NCBI GenBank assembly: GCA_023426005.1
Contig: JAFABO010000221.1
Coordinates: 10,259-74,258, forward strand
DNA length: 64,000 nt
Direction of reading: 5' to 3'
DNA from: Bacillota bacterium
Lineage (GTDB): Bacteria; Bacillota; Clostridia; Acetivibrionales; DSM-1351
The translations under genes were made by a program, and so were the position numbers. This document shows, in pieces, positions 35,221 to 43,846 of this stretch. The notes beneath the pieces were generated by a model. It was not told the DNA's origin, did not search any database, and saw only the letters and a list, made by a program, of their open reading frames with translations. Within the stretch, counting starts at the first letter, position 1. Each line of letters opens with the position of its first letter.

Positions 35221-36777
35221 TTATGCGGTAATAGTTCCGGTTGCATAGCTCATGATGTTCACTTCAGACAGCTCTTCTTTTTTCAGCTCGCCTGAAAGCT
35301 TTCCTTCTCGCATAACATATACTCTGTCACTCATTCCTATTACCTCAGGCAGGTCAGAGGATATCATTATTACTGAAACACCAGCCTTTGCAAGGTTTTT
35401 CATAATTGTATATATTTCGAATTTGGCCCCGACATCCACACCTCTGGTCGGTTCGTCGAGAATGAGAATTTTAGGCATGGTAGCCAGCCACTTGCCTATT
35501 ACAACCTTCTGCTGATTACCTCCGCTCAGACTGCTGACCTTGTTCTGTACATTGGCGGTTTTGATTTTAAGTCTGTCAACAAGGTCCAATACCAGCTGTG
35601 TTTCCCTTTCTTTGTTCAGAAGTCTATTTTTTGTAATCCTGTTTAATGCGGCCAGAGATGAATTGAAGGCAACGGATTTTGAAAGAATCAGGCCATTTCC
35701 TTTCCTGTCTTCTGTTATAAAGCCTATACCGCTGTTAATGGACTGTTTTGGACTTTTTAATTCCACCCTTTTGTCTTCAATAAAAACATTGCCTTTACCT
35801 TTTTTTACATAGGCCCCCACCACGGCGCTCATGAGCTCGGTACGCCCGGCACCCAGTAATCCCGAAATGCCAACGATCTCACCCTCCCGGAATTCCATTG
35901 TCACATCGTCAACAATTTTTTTATCGTGATAGGTCGGATGTTCAACAGAAAAGTTTTCTATCTTCATAATGGTTTTCCCGGCCTGGGTTTCATCCTGCGG
36001 ATAAAACTCCTGCATTTCTCTTCCTATCATATACGACACCAGGTCGCGGTGAGTCATGTCGGAGGTCTTTTGTGTGGTTATCATTTTGCCGTCCCTCATG
36101 ACTGAGATAGTATCTGTCAGTTCAAATATTTCCTCCAGCCTGTGGCTGATATATATGATAGTTATTCCGTGCTTCTTTAAATCTCTTAAAATTTCGAACA
36201 AAAAGCTTATTTCTCTTCCTGTCAACGGTGCTGTGGGCTCATCCAGGATCATTACCCTGCCCCCCAGATTGATAGCCTTGGCTATTTCAATCAGTTGCTG
36301 CTGTCCGATGCTCAAATACTTTACCTTTGTATGCACATCTATTTCGAGAGATAATTTTTTGAGTGTCTCTTCGGCCAGCTCAAAGGTTTTTTTCCAATCC
36401 ACCATACCTTTCTCTTGAGGCATGTTGCCAAGGAACATATTCTCGGCAACGCTCAGCTCGGGAATTAAAGCCAATTCCTGATGCACCATCACTATGCCCT
36501 CTTCATTTGCATCCTTTGGGCTGCTCAGCTTCAGTTCCTTTCCATTCATGCATATTGTCCCCTCATAGGTGCTGTGTGAATATTTTCCGCCGAGTATATT
36601 CATCAGGGTGGACTTTCCGGCACCGTTTTCTCCGATCAGCGCATGTATGTCCCCCATATTGACCGATAAGGAAACATCGTCCAGAGCCTTTACGCCTGAA
36701 AAAGCCTTAGTTATATTTTTCATCTGAATCGTACAGGATATTTCACATGCGTTTTGACATAACTTTTCCACAAACAT
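35221..36777 (-). CDS. CUT2 ABC importer ATPase with two active ABC domains (RbsA type)
   Basis: About 518 residues in two tandem ABC domains. The first has Walker A GENGAGKST, signature LSIGQQQ and Walker B MILDEPT. The second has the usual RbsA-type degenerate Walker A region (GLLGAGRTE), signature LSGGNQQKV and Walker B ILILDEPT. It powers the adjoining permease. The start is uncertain: ATG 36777 lies directly after GGGGAG, while a GTG at 36771 has better spacing. Compare the dead paralogue at 43847-45274, where all these motifs are lost. Confidence 0.88.
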   Translation of the reverse strand: MFVEKLCQNACEISCTIQMKNITKAFSGVKALDDVSLSVNMGDIHALIGENGAGKSTLMNILGGKYSHSTYEGTICMNGKELKLSSPKDANEEGIVMVHQELALIPELSVAENMFLGNMPQEKGMVDWKKTFELAEETLKKLSLEIDVHTKVKYLSIGQQQLIEIAKAINLGGRVMILDEPTAPLTGREISFLFEILRDLKKHGITIIYISHRLEEIFELTDTISVMRDGKMITTQKTSDMTHRDLVSYMIGREMQEFYPQDETQAGKTIMKIENFSVEHPTYHDKKIVDDVTMEFREGEIVGISGLLGAGRTELMSAVVGAYVKKGKGNVFIEDKRVELKSPKQSINSGIGFITEDRKGNGLILSKSVAFNSSLAALNRITKNRLLNKERETQLVLDLVDRLKIKTANVQNKVSSLSGGNQQKVVIGKWLATMPKILILDEPTRGVDVGAKFEIYTIMKNLAKAGVSVIMISSDLPEVIGMSDRVYVMREGKLSGELKKEELSEVNIMSYATGTITA

Positions 36778-36884
36778 CTCCCCTATATTATTTGATGAAA
36801 AGGGAGTGCCACAAAACCAAATCAATTGTAATACATGTAAAAAATGCTGCAGTGTTCGTACCGCCTCAATAGCCGGATAGCCCC

Positions 36885-36954
36885 AAAAGTACACGCCTGA
36901 AATTTTTGCAGTTCATCACAGGTGTTTCTCCTGTAATTTCAGGTATGTACTTTT
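36885..36954 (-). other. Long hairpin between CUT2 binding protein and ATPase genes
   Basis: Arms at 36885-36904 and 36935-36954 match at 18 of 20 positions and enclose a smaller ACAGG/CCTGT stem. It sits in the gap after the binding-protein gene. It is the fourth case in this window of a hairpin in that position. Confidence 0.65.
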
Positions 36955-37075
36955 AATGGAGCTCTCCATTTATTGAAGCTGTACTCGCGCACTGTATCCG
37001 GTATTAATTCATGTATTGCATTTGTCCCATTTTGAGACAGCCCCTTCTTATGACTGTTTTAGCATTTTTCTAATA

Positions 37076-38209
37076 TTAATACTGGGATTTTTCATCATAC
37101 ACCTTATCAACATTGGCTTTGTTGTATAAAGTATTTGGTACATAGAAGGTTGCAGGGGTTGTAACTCCCTTTGCCTGCTTTGCTGCTAGATATACAGCCC
37201 ATTTACCCATCATTCTGGGATCGTTTGCAACTGTTGAAACTATGCCCTTGTCTCCGTCCTTTATCCATTTAAGAACTGACTTTCTTGCATCTATTGAGGT
37301 TACAAGTATCTGTCCTGACTTGTTTATGGAGTCAAGTGCGGCCACAACTCCCTGGGCTCCTCCGTCACAGGCACTGAATATTACATCAATATCGGGGTTT
37401 GCCTGCAGAGCGTCAAGGGTTTGATTCATTGCAGGTTCAGGCTGCCAGTTATAATATCTGTAAGCCACAATTTTAAGATTGGATTTGCCGTACTTTTCAA
37501 GCATGTAATCGTTATAGCCTGCCAGCATTCCCCAACGCCTGAGGTCGGATTCCTGCTCCTGGGCTGCTGCTGAAAGCACAAGTGCCTTAACTTCGGCTTT
37601 CCAGCCGTTTTTTTCATCATAGGACTTTGCAAGTTCGAAGCCCGCTTTATATCCGCTGTTTTCAACATCACAGGATACAAAGGTGAACGGCGCTCCCTGG
37701 GCGTCCAGAGCACAGTTGACAACCGTAAGCGGTATATTGGCTTCATGCACCTTGGATACTGCCGGAAGTACTCCTGTCGAATGGAAAGGATTGATTATCA
37801 TTGCGTCAGGTTTTACATTTACGAGTGTTTCAATGTCCGCCAGCTGCTGGGCCAGATCGTTTCCGGCATCATAAACCGTAAGCTTTATTCCCAGGTGTTC
37901 GGCCTCCATCTTAGCCAGTCTTACCAACTGCTCCCACCATTCGGAGCCGGCTATATTTCTCTGGGAAAACCCGATAGATAAACCTTTAAATTCGTCTTTT
38001 TCACCAAGCATTGCTTCGGGAAGGGCTTCCAATTGTTCCTTTGTTGCTGAAAAAACTCCGCTTTTTTGTGCCGGCTGTGTTGTTGATACATTAGTTGCGG
38101 CACCTGCCGTGCCGTCATCTGTTGAAGCAGGTTGCCCCGAACTGCAGCCTATTGCCAGGGTTGCCAACAAACTGATGCTTAATACAAGACTCACCAATCT
38201 CTTTTTCAT
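37076..38209 (-). CDS. CUT2 ABC importer sugar-binding lipoprotein (RbsB type)
   Basis: About 377 residues, with a lipoprotein signal (MKKRLVSLVL, lipobox LAIGC) and a type I periplasmic-binding fold (LSIGFSQRNIAGSEWWEQLVRLAKMEAE). Domain II has PDAMIINPFHSTGV and DVIFSACDGGAQGVVAAL. It supplies substrate to the RbsA/RbsC pair and probably delivers the substrate of the glycyl radical enzyme encoded upstream. Start at 38209; the frame extends to 38227 without benefit. Confidence 0.87.
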   Translation of the reverse strand: MKKRLVSLVLSISLLATLAIGCSSGQPASTDDGTAGAATNVSTTQPAQKSGVFSATKEQLEALPEAMLGEKDEFKGLSIGFSQRNIAGSEWWEQLVRLAKMEAEHLGIKLTVYDAGNDLAQQLADIETLVNVKPDAMIINPFHSTGVLPAVSKVHEANIPLTVVNCALDAQGAPFTFVSCDVENSGYKAGFELAKSYDEKNGWKAEVKALVLSAAAQEQESDLRRWGMLAGYNDYMLEKYGKSNLKIVAYRYYNWQPEPAMNQTLDALQANPDIDVIFSACDGGAQGVVAALDSINKSGQILVTSIDARKSVLKWIKDGDKGIVSTVANDPRMMGKWAVYLAAKQAKGVTTPATFYVPNTLYNKANVDKVYDEKSQY

Positions 38210-38254
38210 TATTATTTTCCCCCTCAAAACTAATTATTTGAATTTATTTTATGA

Positions 38255-38506
38255 CTAAAGTTTTTCTTCGGTACGTTCGATAATATCCTGCTGAACCTCT
38301 TTGGAAAGCTGTGTGAAATATGCGCTGTAACCGGCAACTCTCACCAGAAGATTTGCATATTTTTCAGGGTCTTCCTGGGCCTCCAGAAGCGTTTTCTTAC
38401 TTACTATATTAAACTGCATTTGTGAGCCCCCTGCCGCAAAGTAACGGTCTATAAGGCTGACGAAACGTTTTAAACCATCGTTCTTATTTACGGTGATTTC
38501 AGACAT
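38255..38506 (-). CDS. Separate glycyl radical domain subunit of a split glycyl radical enzyme
   Basis: This 83-residue protein corresponds to the C-terminal radical domain of glycyl radical enzymes. It runs GLKRFVSLIDRYF, then GGSQMQFNIVSKKTL, then the radical loop VRVAGYSAYF with the radical-bearing Gly59, and ends IIERTEEKL. It matches where normal enzymes continue after the sequence at which the upstream 744-residue protein stops. It has its own GGAGG site 120 bases after that gene. GrcA/YfiD is a known free-standing version that rescues damaged pyruvate formate-lyase; here it is the only such domain in the operon, so it should be an obligatory subunit. Confidence 0.85.
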   Translation of the reverse strand: MSEITVNKNDGLKRFVSLIDRYFAAGGSQMQFNIVSKKTLLEAQEDPEKYANLLVRVAGYSAYFTQLSKEVQQDIIERTEEKL

Positions 38507-38626
38507 GGCTGATCCTCCTTTTTCATTAAATTAGCAATATATTTTAATATTTAATTTTTAATAATTGGACATTATTCGGCTGTCTGTTTGTCAATAATTT
38601 GTTTACATAATGTATCACAAAATACT

Positions 38627-40861
38627 CTATACCAAATCAGCAGGGCTGAATTTCATATTATATAATGAGCCGCAGGAAAGTAAAATATTATTGAGTTTTG
38701 CTACTGAAGCTATTGCGGCTGTGGGACCTTTTATATCGGTACCGCGCATGGGGGACTGTCCGTCTGCAACTGCGGTATAAGCTTCTCTTCCGTCGGGTGT
38801 TGCACCGCAAACCTTGCCGAATGGGGTATTACTTGAAACCGTACTTGTGGAGCAGTGCAAGGTTCCACCTATGGGTCCCCTTCCATAGCGGGTATTCTTG
38901 TAGGATACCAGTTCATTGGCCACAGCTGCAAGCATCTCACGGGCGATCTCATCCACTTCGTCTATATCGTTGCCGTATTTTGGAGCCTGGAGGCACATGG
39001 CCTTGATCTGAACACCAGAAGGATCGGTACTCATATCACCGAAGTTAGTTTCAAGTGCGTGCTTCAATTGTGCACCAGTTATGACCTTATCGTCAAACAC
39101 CAATTTCTTGATGGCATACAAACTATTGGCAACATTTGCAGTACCTATTGTCTGCTGACCTGTGAGATCGTACTTTGCCCCGCCCTGCTTTATGGGTTTT
39201 CCTCTTGGGATAGTGGTTGTGGGACAGCCGAATATGGCAGCCATAGGTTCGTCAAGGGTTTCCTCCCATACCTGGTCAATTGTATTTTCCAGAATTGCCT
39301 CCATTTTCACGTAATAGGCCAGCTGGTCAAGATATGCTTCCCTGACCTCTTCAAAGCTTTCAAAGGTTGAGAGATCTTTTCCGTTCTTATTCCGGTGCAG
39401 GCATATTCCTGTTCTTGGATCAGTTCCGTTATACAGTGACATTTCAAGGATTTTTGTGCAGTTGAGCCATGCACCGCCTGTTCTTCCTCCCAGCAAGCCG
39501 GCTGTTCCCGGCTCGACACAGCCGATTACACAGTAGTCATAGGCGTCATTCAACTCATATCCCCTGTTCATCAAGGCCGGTATATAGGTTTCATCATTAA
39601 ATATTGACGGAAGACCTGTTCCCAGTCTGATTACTTCGGCAACCTTCATTTTAAACTCAAAGGGAGTATTGCGGTGGAAACGGACTGTAAGTGACGGCTG
39701 AGGCACCCTTGTATTGAAGGTTGCATCAAGGCAGATATAGCTCAGTTCATTTGTAGCATCGCACTTCTTTACCGGATGCTGTCCGCCTATGGTAAGGTTC
39801 TGGAACATGGGAACGCCTCTGTAGAAGTCTGTATCCACCCAGCTTCTCACCTTGTTGCAGGTATATATCTGAAGAAAGAAGTTTTCTGTCAGCTCAAGGG
39901 CAAGGTCACGGGTAAGTGAACCGTCTGCCAGTCCCTTCTTATATAGCGGATACATAAATTGATCGTATCTTCCGAAGGAAACTCCGGCACCATTGTCTTC
40001 AATCTGAATACAGATGTGTACCAAAATTATGAACTGGAGTGCTTCCCTGAAGTTTTGCGCCGGATAGCGCGGAATCCTTCTGCAGATTTCAGCCATTTCA
40101 TTCAGTTCTCTTTTTCTTGCCACATCTGCTTCCTGGGCTGCCATCTTTTCAGCCAGCCCGGCATATCTTTCGGCAAACTTGATAATTGCATTTGCACTTA
40201 TCAGAGCTGCGTCATAGAAGTCCTTCTTTTTAATTGCATCAGGTTCATTCCAGTTAATTTCATCCAATTTCTTCCGGCATTCATCAATTATATATTGGAC
40301 ACCATGGGTAAAGAGAAATTCATGATCCGGTGCATAGTGACCGTCTCCTCCCTGGAAATAGGTCCCGATATCGGCCGCCTTCAAATCGTAATGCGTAGCC
40401 AGGGCATCTTTAGGCAATCTGGCCCTCAGTGTATCGGTATGTGTTTTTCCAGCCCACCAGTCGCACATGGACTTTATTACAGGCTTGTCTTCTTCCCTCA
40501 GAATATATTTGTCGGCAGGTCTTTCATCAGGAAAATAAGGATTCCCCTTTATAAGCTCCTCCTCGACCCATTCTACTTCAAACTCGGGAAACAGCGGAGC
40601 CCATCTTGGTTTTGATGCCTGGTTTCCAATGAACAGGCTGCCCGGCATAATGTATATACTCATATTTTGAAGTACATGGTCAATTGCTTTTGCTCTTTTA
40701 ACTATTGCGGGCAGACTCATATTGTCCCTATAAAATTCTGTCAGGTAATGACCTCTCTCCGGACAAATACCATAAGCAAATGATGTCACATATTTATGCA
40801 ATCTGTCGATTCGCTCTGATCTGACCGGCTGAGTGTCATTTTGAAATGATCCAAGTGCCAT
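38627..40861 (-). CDS. Glycyl radical enzyme catalytic body lacking the radical domain
   Basis: About 744 residues of the ten-stranded glycyl radical barrel. The catalytic thiyl Cys448 lies in YCVIGCVEPG, and the GCVEP motif with Glu450 marks the eliminase/dehydratase branch (glycerol, propanediol, choline, hydroxyproline enzymes) rather than pyruvate formate-lyase. The protein ends LYNMKFSPADLV, exactly where family members normally lead into the glycyl loop domain; that domain is a separate gene 120 bases downstream. Start at 40861 follows AAGGAGGA. With an importer and activase in the same operon, it likely performs radical elimination on an imported diol- or polyol-like substrate. The substrate is not predictable from sequence. 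Confidence 0.87.
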   Translation of the reverse strand: MALGSFQNDTQPVRSERIDRLHKYVTSFAYGICPERGHYLTEFYRDNMSLPAIVKRAKAIDHVLQNMSIYIMPGSLFIGNQASKPRWAPLFPEFEVEWVEEELIKGNPYFPDERPADKYILREEDKPVIKSMCDWWAGKTHTDTLRARLPKDALATHYDLKAADIGTYFQGGDGHYAPDHEFLFTHGVQYIIDECRKKLDEINWNEPDAIKKKDFYDAALISANAIIKFAERYAGLAEKMAAQEADVARKRELNEMAEICRRIPRYPAQNFREALQFIILVHICIQIEDNGAGVSFGRYDQFMYPLYKKGLADGSLTRDLALELTENFFLQIYTCNKVRSWVDTDFYRGVPMFQNLTIGGQHPVKKCDATNELSYICLDATFNTRVPQPSLTVRFHRNTPFEFKMKVAEVIRLGTGLPSIFNDETYIPALMNRGYELNDAYDYCVIGCVEPGTAGLLGGRTGGAWLNCTKILEMSLYNGTDPRTGICLHRNKNGKDLSTFESFEEVREAYLDQLAYYVKMEAILENTIDQVWEETLDEPMAAIFGCPTTTIPRGKPIKQGGAKYDLTGQQTIGTANVANSLYAIKKLVFDDKVITGAQLKHALETNFGDMSTDPSGVQIKAMCLQAPKYGNDIDEVDEIAREMLAAVANELVSYKNTRYGRGPIGGTLHCSTSTVSSNTPFGKVCGATPDGREAYTAVADGQSPMRGTDIKGPTAAIASVAKLNNILLSCGSLYNMKFSPADLV

Positions 40862-41193
40862 TTGTAGTCCTCCTTTTAGAAAATGTGATAGAATATTTAT
40901 TTTGATTGATTCAGATTGTAAGATATGCACAAAAACCACCTTTGAGTTCCTATACCGCTTAGTGATTTCTTACAACACTATATTAGCATCTGAAGTTTTG
41001 TTTTAAAACTTAATATCTTTATATCAGGGAGTAACTTCTTTGGATGTTGTGACTTTTTGTATAATATCCATAGTTTATATATGTATTCTAAAAATTTTAT
41101 AGTGTATAATGAACAATGAAATGAGATTAGCATTAAAATATCTGTAACTCCAAACACAGCAAATTAAATCCTTATACATTATTAGCGGGGGTA
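40862..41193. promoter_or_regulatory. Divergent promoter region of GRE operon and regulator operon
   Basis: 332 bases with no gene. Plus-strand TATAAT boxes occur at 41060 and 41105, without clear -35 partners. It must hold the promoters for the split enzyme operon (minus) and the regulator-kinase-pseudoATPase operon (plus), and is where the AraC-type regulator should bind. Confidence 0.5.
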
Positions 41194-42810
41194 ATGTCAA
41201 TGCTAAAAGTTCTGATAGTAGATGATGAAATAAAAGTATGCAGATTGATCCAATGTCTTGTGGACTGGGAAGCCTTGGGCCTGGAGCTTATAGGGTTTGC
41301 ACAGGATGGCCTGACTGCGCTTGATTATGTAAAGCAATATAGCCCCGATATTGTAATAACCGATATCAGAATGCCAAACTATGATGGCCTGGACCTGATA
41401 AAGAATTCACTGGAAATTAATAAAAATATACATTTCATAATCATAAGCGGTTACAGTCAATTTGATTATGCCCAGAAGGCCATAAAATTCGGGGTAGACG
41501 ATTATCTGCTGAAACCTGTTAAAAAGAAAGAATTGCTGCAAACCCTTCAAAAGCTGATAACAAAGCATCAGGCACTAAAGGACAACCTTTCTGAAAAGGA
41601 AGAGATTAAAAAACAATTGACATTTACTGAAAAAAAGCTAAAAAGAAATTTTCTGAGTGAACTGCTGGAAAAAAGTATCTCTACTGCGGATAGCTCAGAT
41701 CTGGATAAGATAAATAAACATTACCACTGTAATTTTGTCAGGGGTAACTTCCAACTGCTGATGATACAGCCGGTTATCAAAGCCTCAAATACCGACTCCC
41801 GTGTATATGAATTTGTTTTGTCAAAAATAAGGGATACGGTGGCTGAGGATCTTTCATTGTTCAGCGAGGTTATTTCCATAGTTAGAAGTGATTATGTTTA
41901 CTGCCTTATAAATGGAACCGATGAAGAGTTTTCCAGGCTTCGCAAGCAGTTGAAGAAGTTCAGAACCACCATCCTGGAATTAAAAGATGTCATTGGTCAT
42001 TTCAGTCTGTTTATTGCACTGAGCTCGGAAAAAAGTGATTTAAGCGGGATAAATGACTGTAAGCGCGAAGTGAGGATTGCAAATCTGAACAAGTTGATAT
42101 CCGGTGCCGATTTATTGGAGTATACTAACATAAAACCAACCGCTGTCCGCTCGGAACAGATTGTTGACGGAAAATTCAGAAAAGAGTTTTTATTTAATAT
42201 TGAGACCTTGAATCATGCCCAGCAAAAGATTTTATTTGACAAGCTGAAGCCGGACATCAAGTCAGTCGGTAACTTAACCGGTCAGCTTGTCTTTGATATC
42301 TATAAGGAGCTGATTGATTTATTTAAGTTCAGTATAAGGACTTACGGGATTATCATAAAAAATGAGAACCTCCTTGAAACACTGATGTATGACTTTTTTA
42401 TGTACTGCTCTGTGGACGAGGTTTTTGACAATCTCCTGCAGAGGATTAATGAAAGTCTCGATACCTGGACTGCTGAAAAAAAATTGGAGAATTCAAAACC
42501 CATAAGGCTGGCAAAGCTGTTTATCAACGAAAACTATAACCAGGCACTTACCCTGGAGATAATCGGAGATAAAATAGGCTTTAACCCCACTTATTTTTCC
42601 AGTGTCTTTAAAAAGGAAACCGGTATGAATTTCGTGGATTATATTACCGAGATCCGTGTCCAGAATGCCAAACAAATCCTGGTTGACACCGATAAAAGCA
42701 TTATTGATATATCCACCCAGGTGGGCTTTAATGACATAAAATATTTTACAAAGAAATTCAAAAAGTCTACCGGACTCAGCCCCACTGAATACCGAAAGCT
42801 GTATTCCTAA
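41194..42810 (+). CDS. AraC-type response regulator of the GRE system
   Basis: A 538-residue protein with a receiver domain (KVLIVDDEIK, phosphoacceptor in IVITDIRMPNYDGL, Lys in LLKPVKK), a variable middle of about 290 residues, and a C-terminal AraC domain (NPTYFSSVFKKETGMNFVDY, ending LSPTEYRKLYS). It is divergent from the split enzyme operon and in line with the kinase. The second ATG (41200) has better spacing from GCGGGGGT than the first. Confidence 0.87.
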   Translation: MSMLKVLIVDDEIKVCRLIQCLVDWEALGLELIGFAQDGLTALDYVKQYSPDIVITDIRMPNYDGLDLIKNSLEINKNIHFIIISGYSQFDYAQKAIKFGVDDYLLKPVKKKELLQTLQKLITKHQALKDNLSEKEEIKKQLTFTEKKLKRNFLSELLEKSISTADSSDLDKINKHYHCNFVRGNFQLLMIQPVIKASNTDSRVYEFVLSKIRDTVAEDLSLFSEVISIVRSDYVYCLINGTDEEFSRLRKQLKKFRTTILELKDVIGHFSLFIALSSEKSDLSGINDCKREVRIANLNKLISGADLLEYTNIKPTAVRSEQIVDGKFRKEFLFNIETLNHAQQKILFDKLKPDIKSVGNLTGQLVFDIYKELIDLFKFSIRTYGIIIKNENLLETLMYDFFMYCSVDEVFDNLLQRINESLDTWTAEKKLENSKPIRLAKLFINENYNQALTLEIIGDKIGFNPTYFSSVFKKETGMNFVDYITEIRVQNAKQILVDTDKSIIDISTQVGFNDIKYFTKKFKKSTGLSPTEYRKLYS

Positions 42811-42843
42811 AAACCCATTATATCCATTATGACAGGTGCGCAT

Positions 42844-43830
42844 ATGAAAAGAAAAACTGCCTTATCCACAAGAAGTACCCTGGCTTTTATTGTATTGATT
42901 TTAATGAATATTGCAGGAATTATTGCCGTTGAAGATTTAAAATTTAAAGCGGTGATGACAATATTGCTGCTGTCGGTAACTTCCTGCTTTTATTATTTGC
43001 TTGTTCTGCCCTATTTGAATATTAAGAAGCAATATAAGATGTTTCTGAACGGCCAGGTATATGAAGAACTCTTTCAAAACCCCGACTACCTCACACCGGA
43101 GACAGTTAAGGTCATGGACCGTTTTCACTATCTGCTCAACAAACAGGATGCTATCAATATGTCAAAAAAACAGGCTGAGTATCTGGCTCTGCAAAATCAG
43201 ATAAATCCTCATTTCCTGTACAACACTCTTGAGGCCATCAGAGGGGATGCGCTGTATGCAGGTCTTGCAAGCATCGCCGAGACAACTGAAGCACTGGCCT
43301 CCTTCTTCCGGTACACCATAACTGATGTGGGCAACCTGGTTACTCTGGAGGAGGAATTGGAAAATATAGAAAACTACTTTACTATACAGCAGTACAGATT
43401 TGGCGATAAATTCAAGTTGACCGTAAACTATCCCGAAAATGAGGATATCCTGTTAAATCAGGTGCCCAAGCTTACCCTGCAGCCAATCATCGAAAATGCA
43501 ATCTTTCATGGACTAGAGGGAAAGTCCCGGGGCGGCAATATTTTTATAAGCATCGAAAGCACGAGGAAAAACCTGTTTATAAGTGTAAAGGATGACGGGC
43601 TGGGAATACCTTCCGAGGTATTGACTAAAATAAATGACTCTTTAGAGCGTGTGGCCGTCAGCTATGTTAATAGTGATAAGAAGAAATCCGGCGGAATCGC
43701 ACTTAAGAACGTATGCAGAAGGATAAAACTCATATTCGGAGACGAATATGGTGTCCATGTATACAGTACGGTAAATGTCGGAACGGATGTACGGCTTACA
43801 CTTCCTAAAATTCCAAAGCATTCAGAATAG
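42844..43830 (+). CDS. Minimal LytS/YesM-type histidine kinase without an extracellular sensor
   Basis: About 328 residues. Two membrane helices (about 12-28 and 36-55) are joined by only about seven residues (VEDLKFK), so there is no external sensor domain. The kinase core follows: His in QINPHFLYNTLEAIRG, then PIIENAIFHGLE (N box) and DDGLGI (G box), and a degenerate HAMP-like linker. YesM kinases usually carry 200-300 extracellular residues. Its signal therefore probably comes from a membrane partner; the downstream RbsA-like pseudo-ATPase is the obvious candidate. Start at 42844 after AGGTG. Confidence 0.85.
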   Translation: MKRKTALSTRSTLAFIVLILMNIAGIIAVEDLKFKAVMTILLLSVTSCFYYLLVLPYLNIKKQYKMFLNGQVYEELFQNPDYLTPETVKVMDRFHYLLNKQDAINMSKKQAEYLALQNQINPHFLYNTLEAIRGDALYAGLASIAETTEALASFFRYTITDVGNLVTLEEELENIENYFTIQQYRFGDKFKLTVNYPENEDILLNQVPKLTLQPIIENAIFHGLEGKSRGGNIFISIESTRKNLFISVKDDGLGIPSEVLTKINDSLERVAVSYVNSDKKKSGGIALKNVCRRIKLIFGDEYGVHVYSTVNVGTDVRLTLPKIPKHSE

Positions 43831-43846
43831 AACCGGAGGAATTCCA

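Noticed and set aside
35221..36777. Suspicion that the RbsA-type ATPase of the GRE operon is also dead because its second Walker A reads GLLGAGRTE
   Set aside because: That substitution is normal for RbsA-type proteins; first-domain Walker A, both signatures and both Walker B motifs are intact.
39959..40615. 218-codon frame antisense to the glycyl radical enzyme
   Set aside because: Lies wholly inside a well-supported gene and has no start signal.
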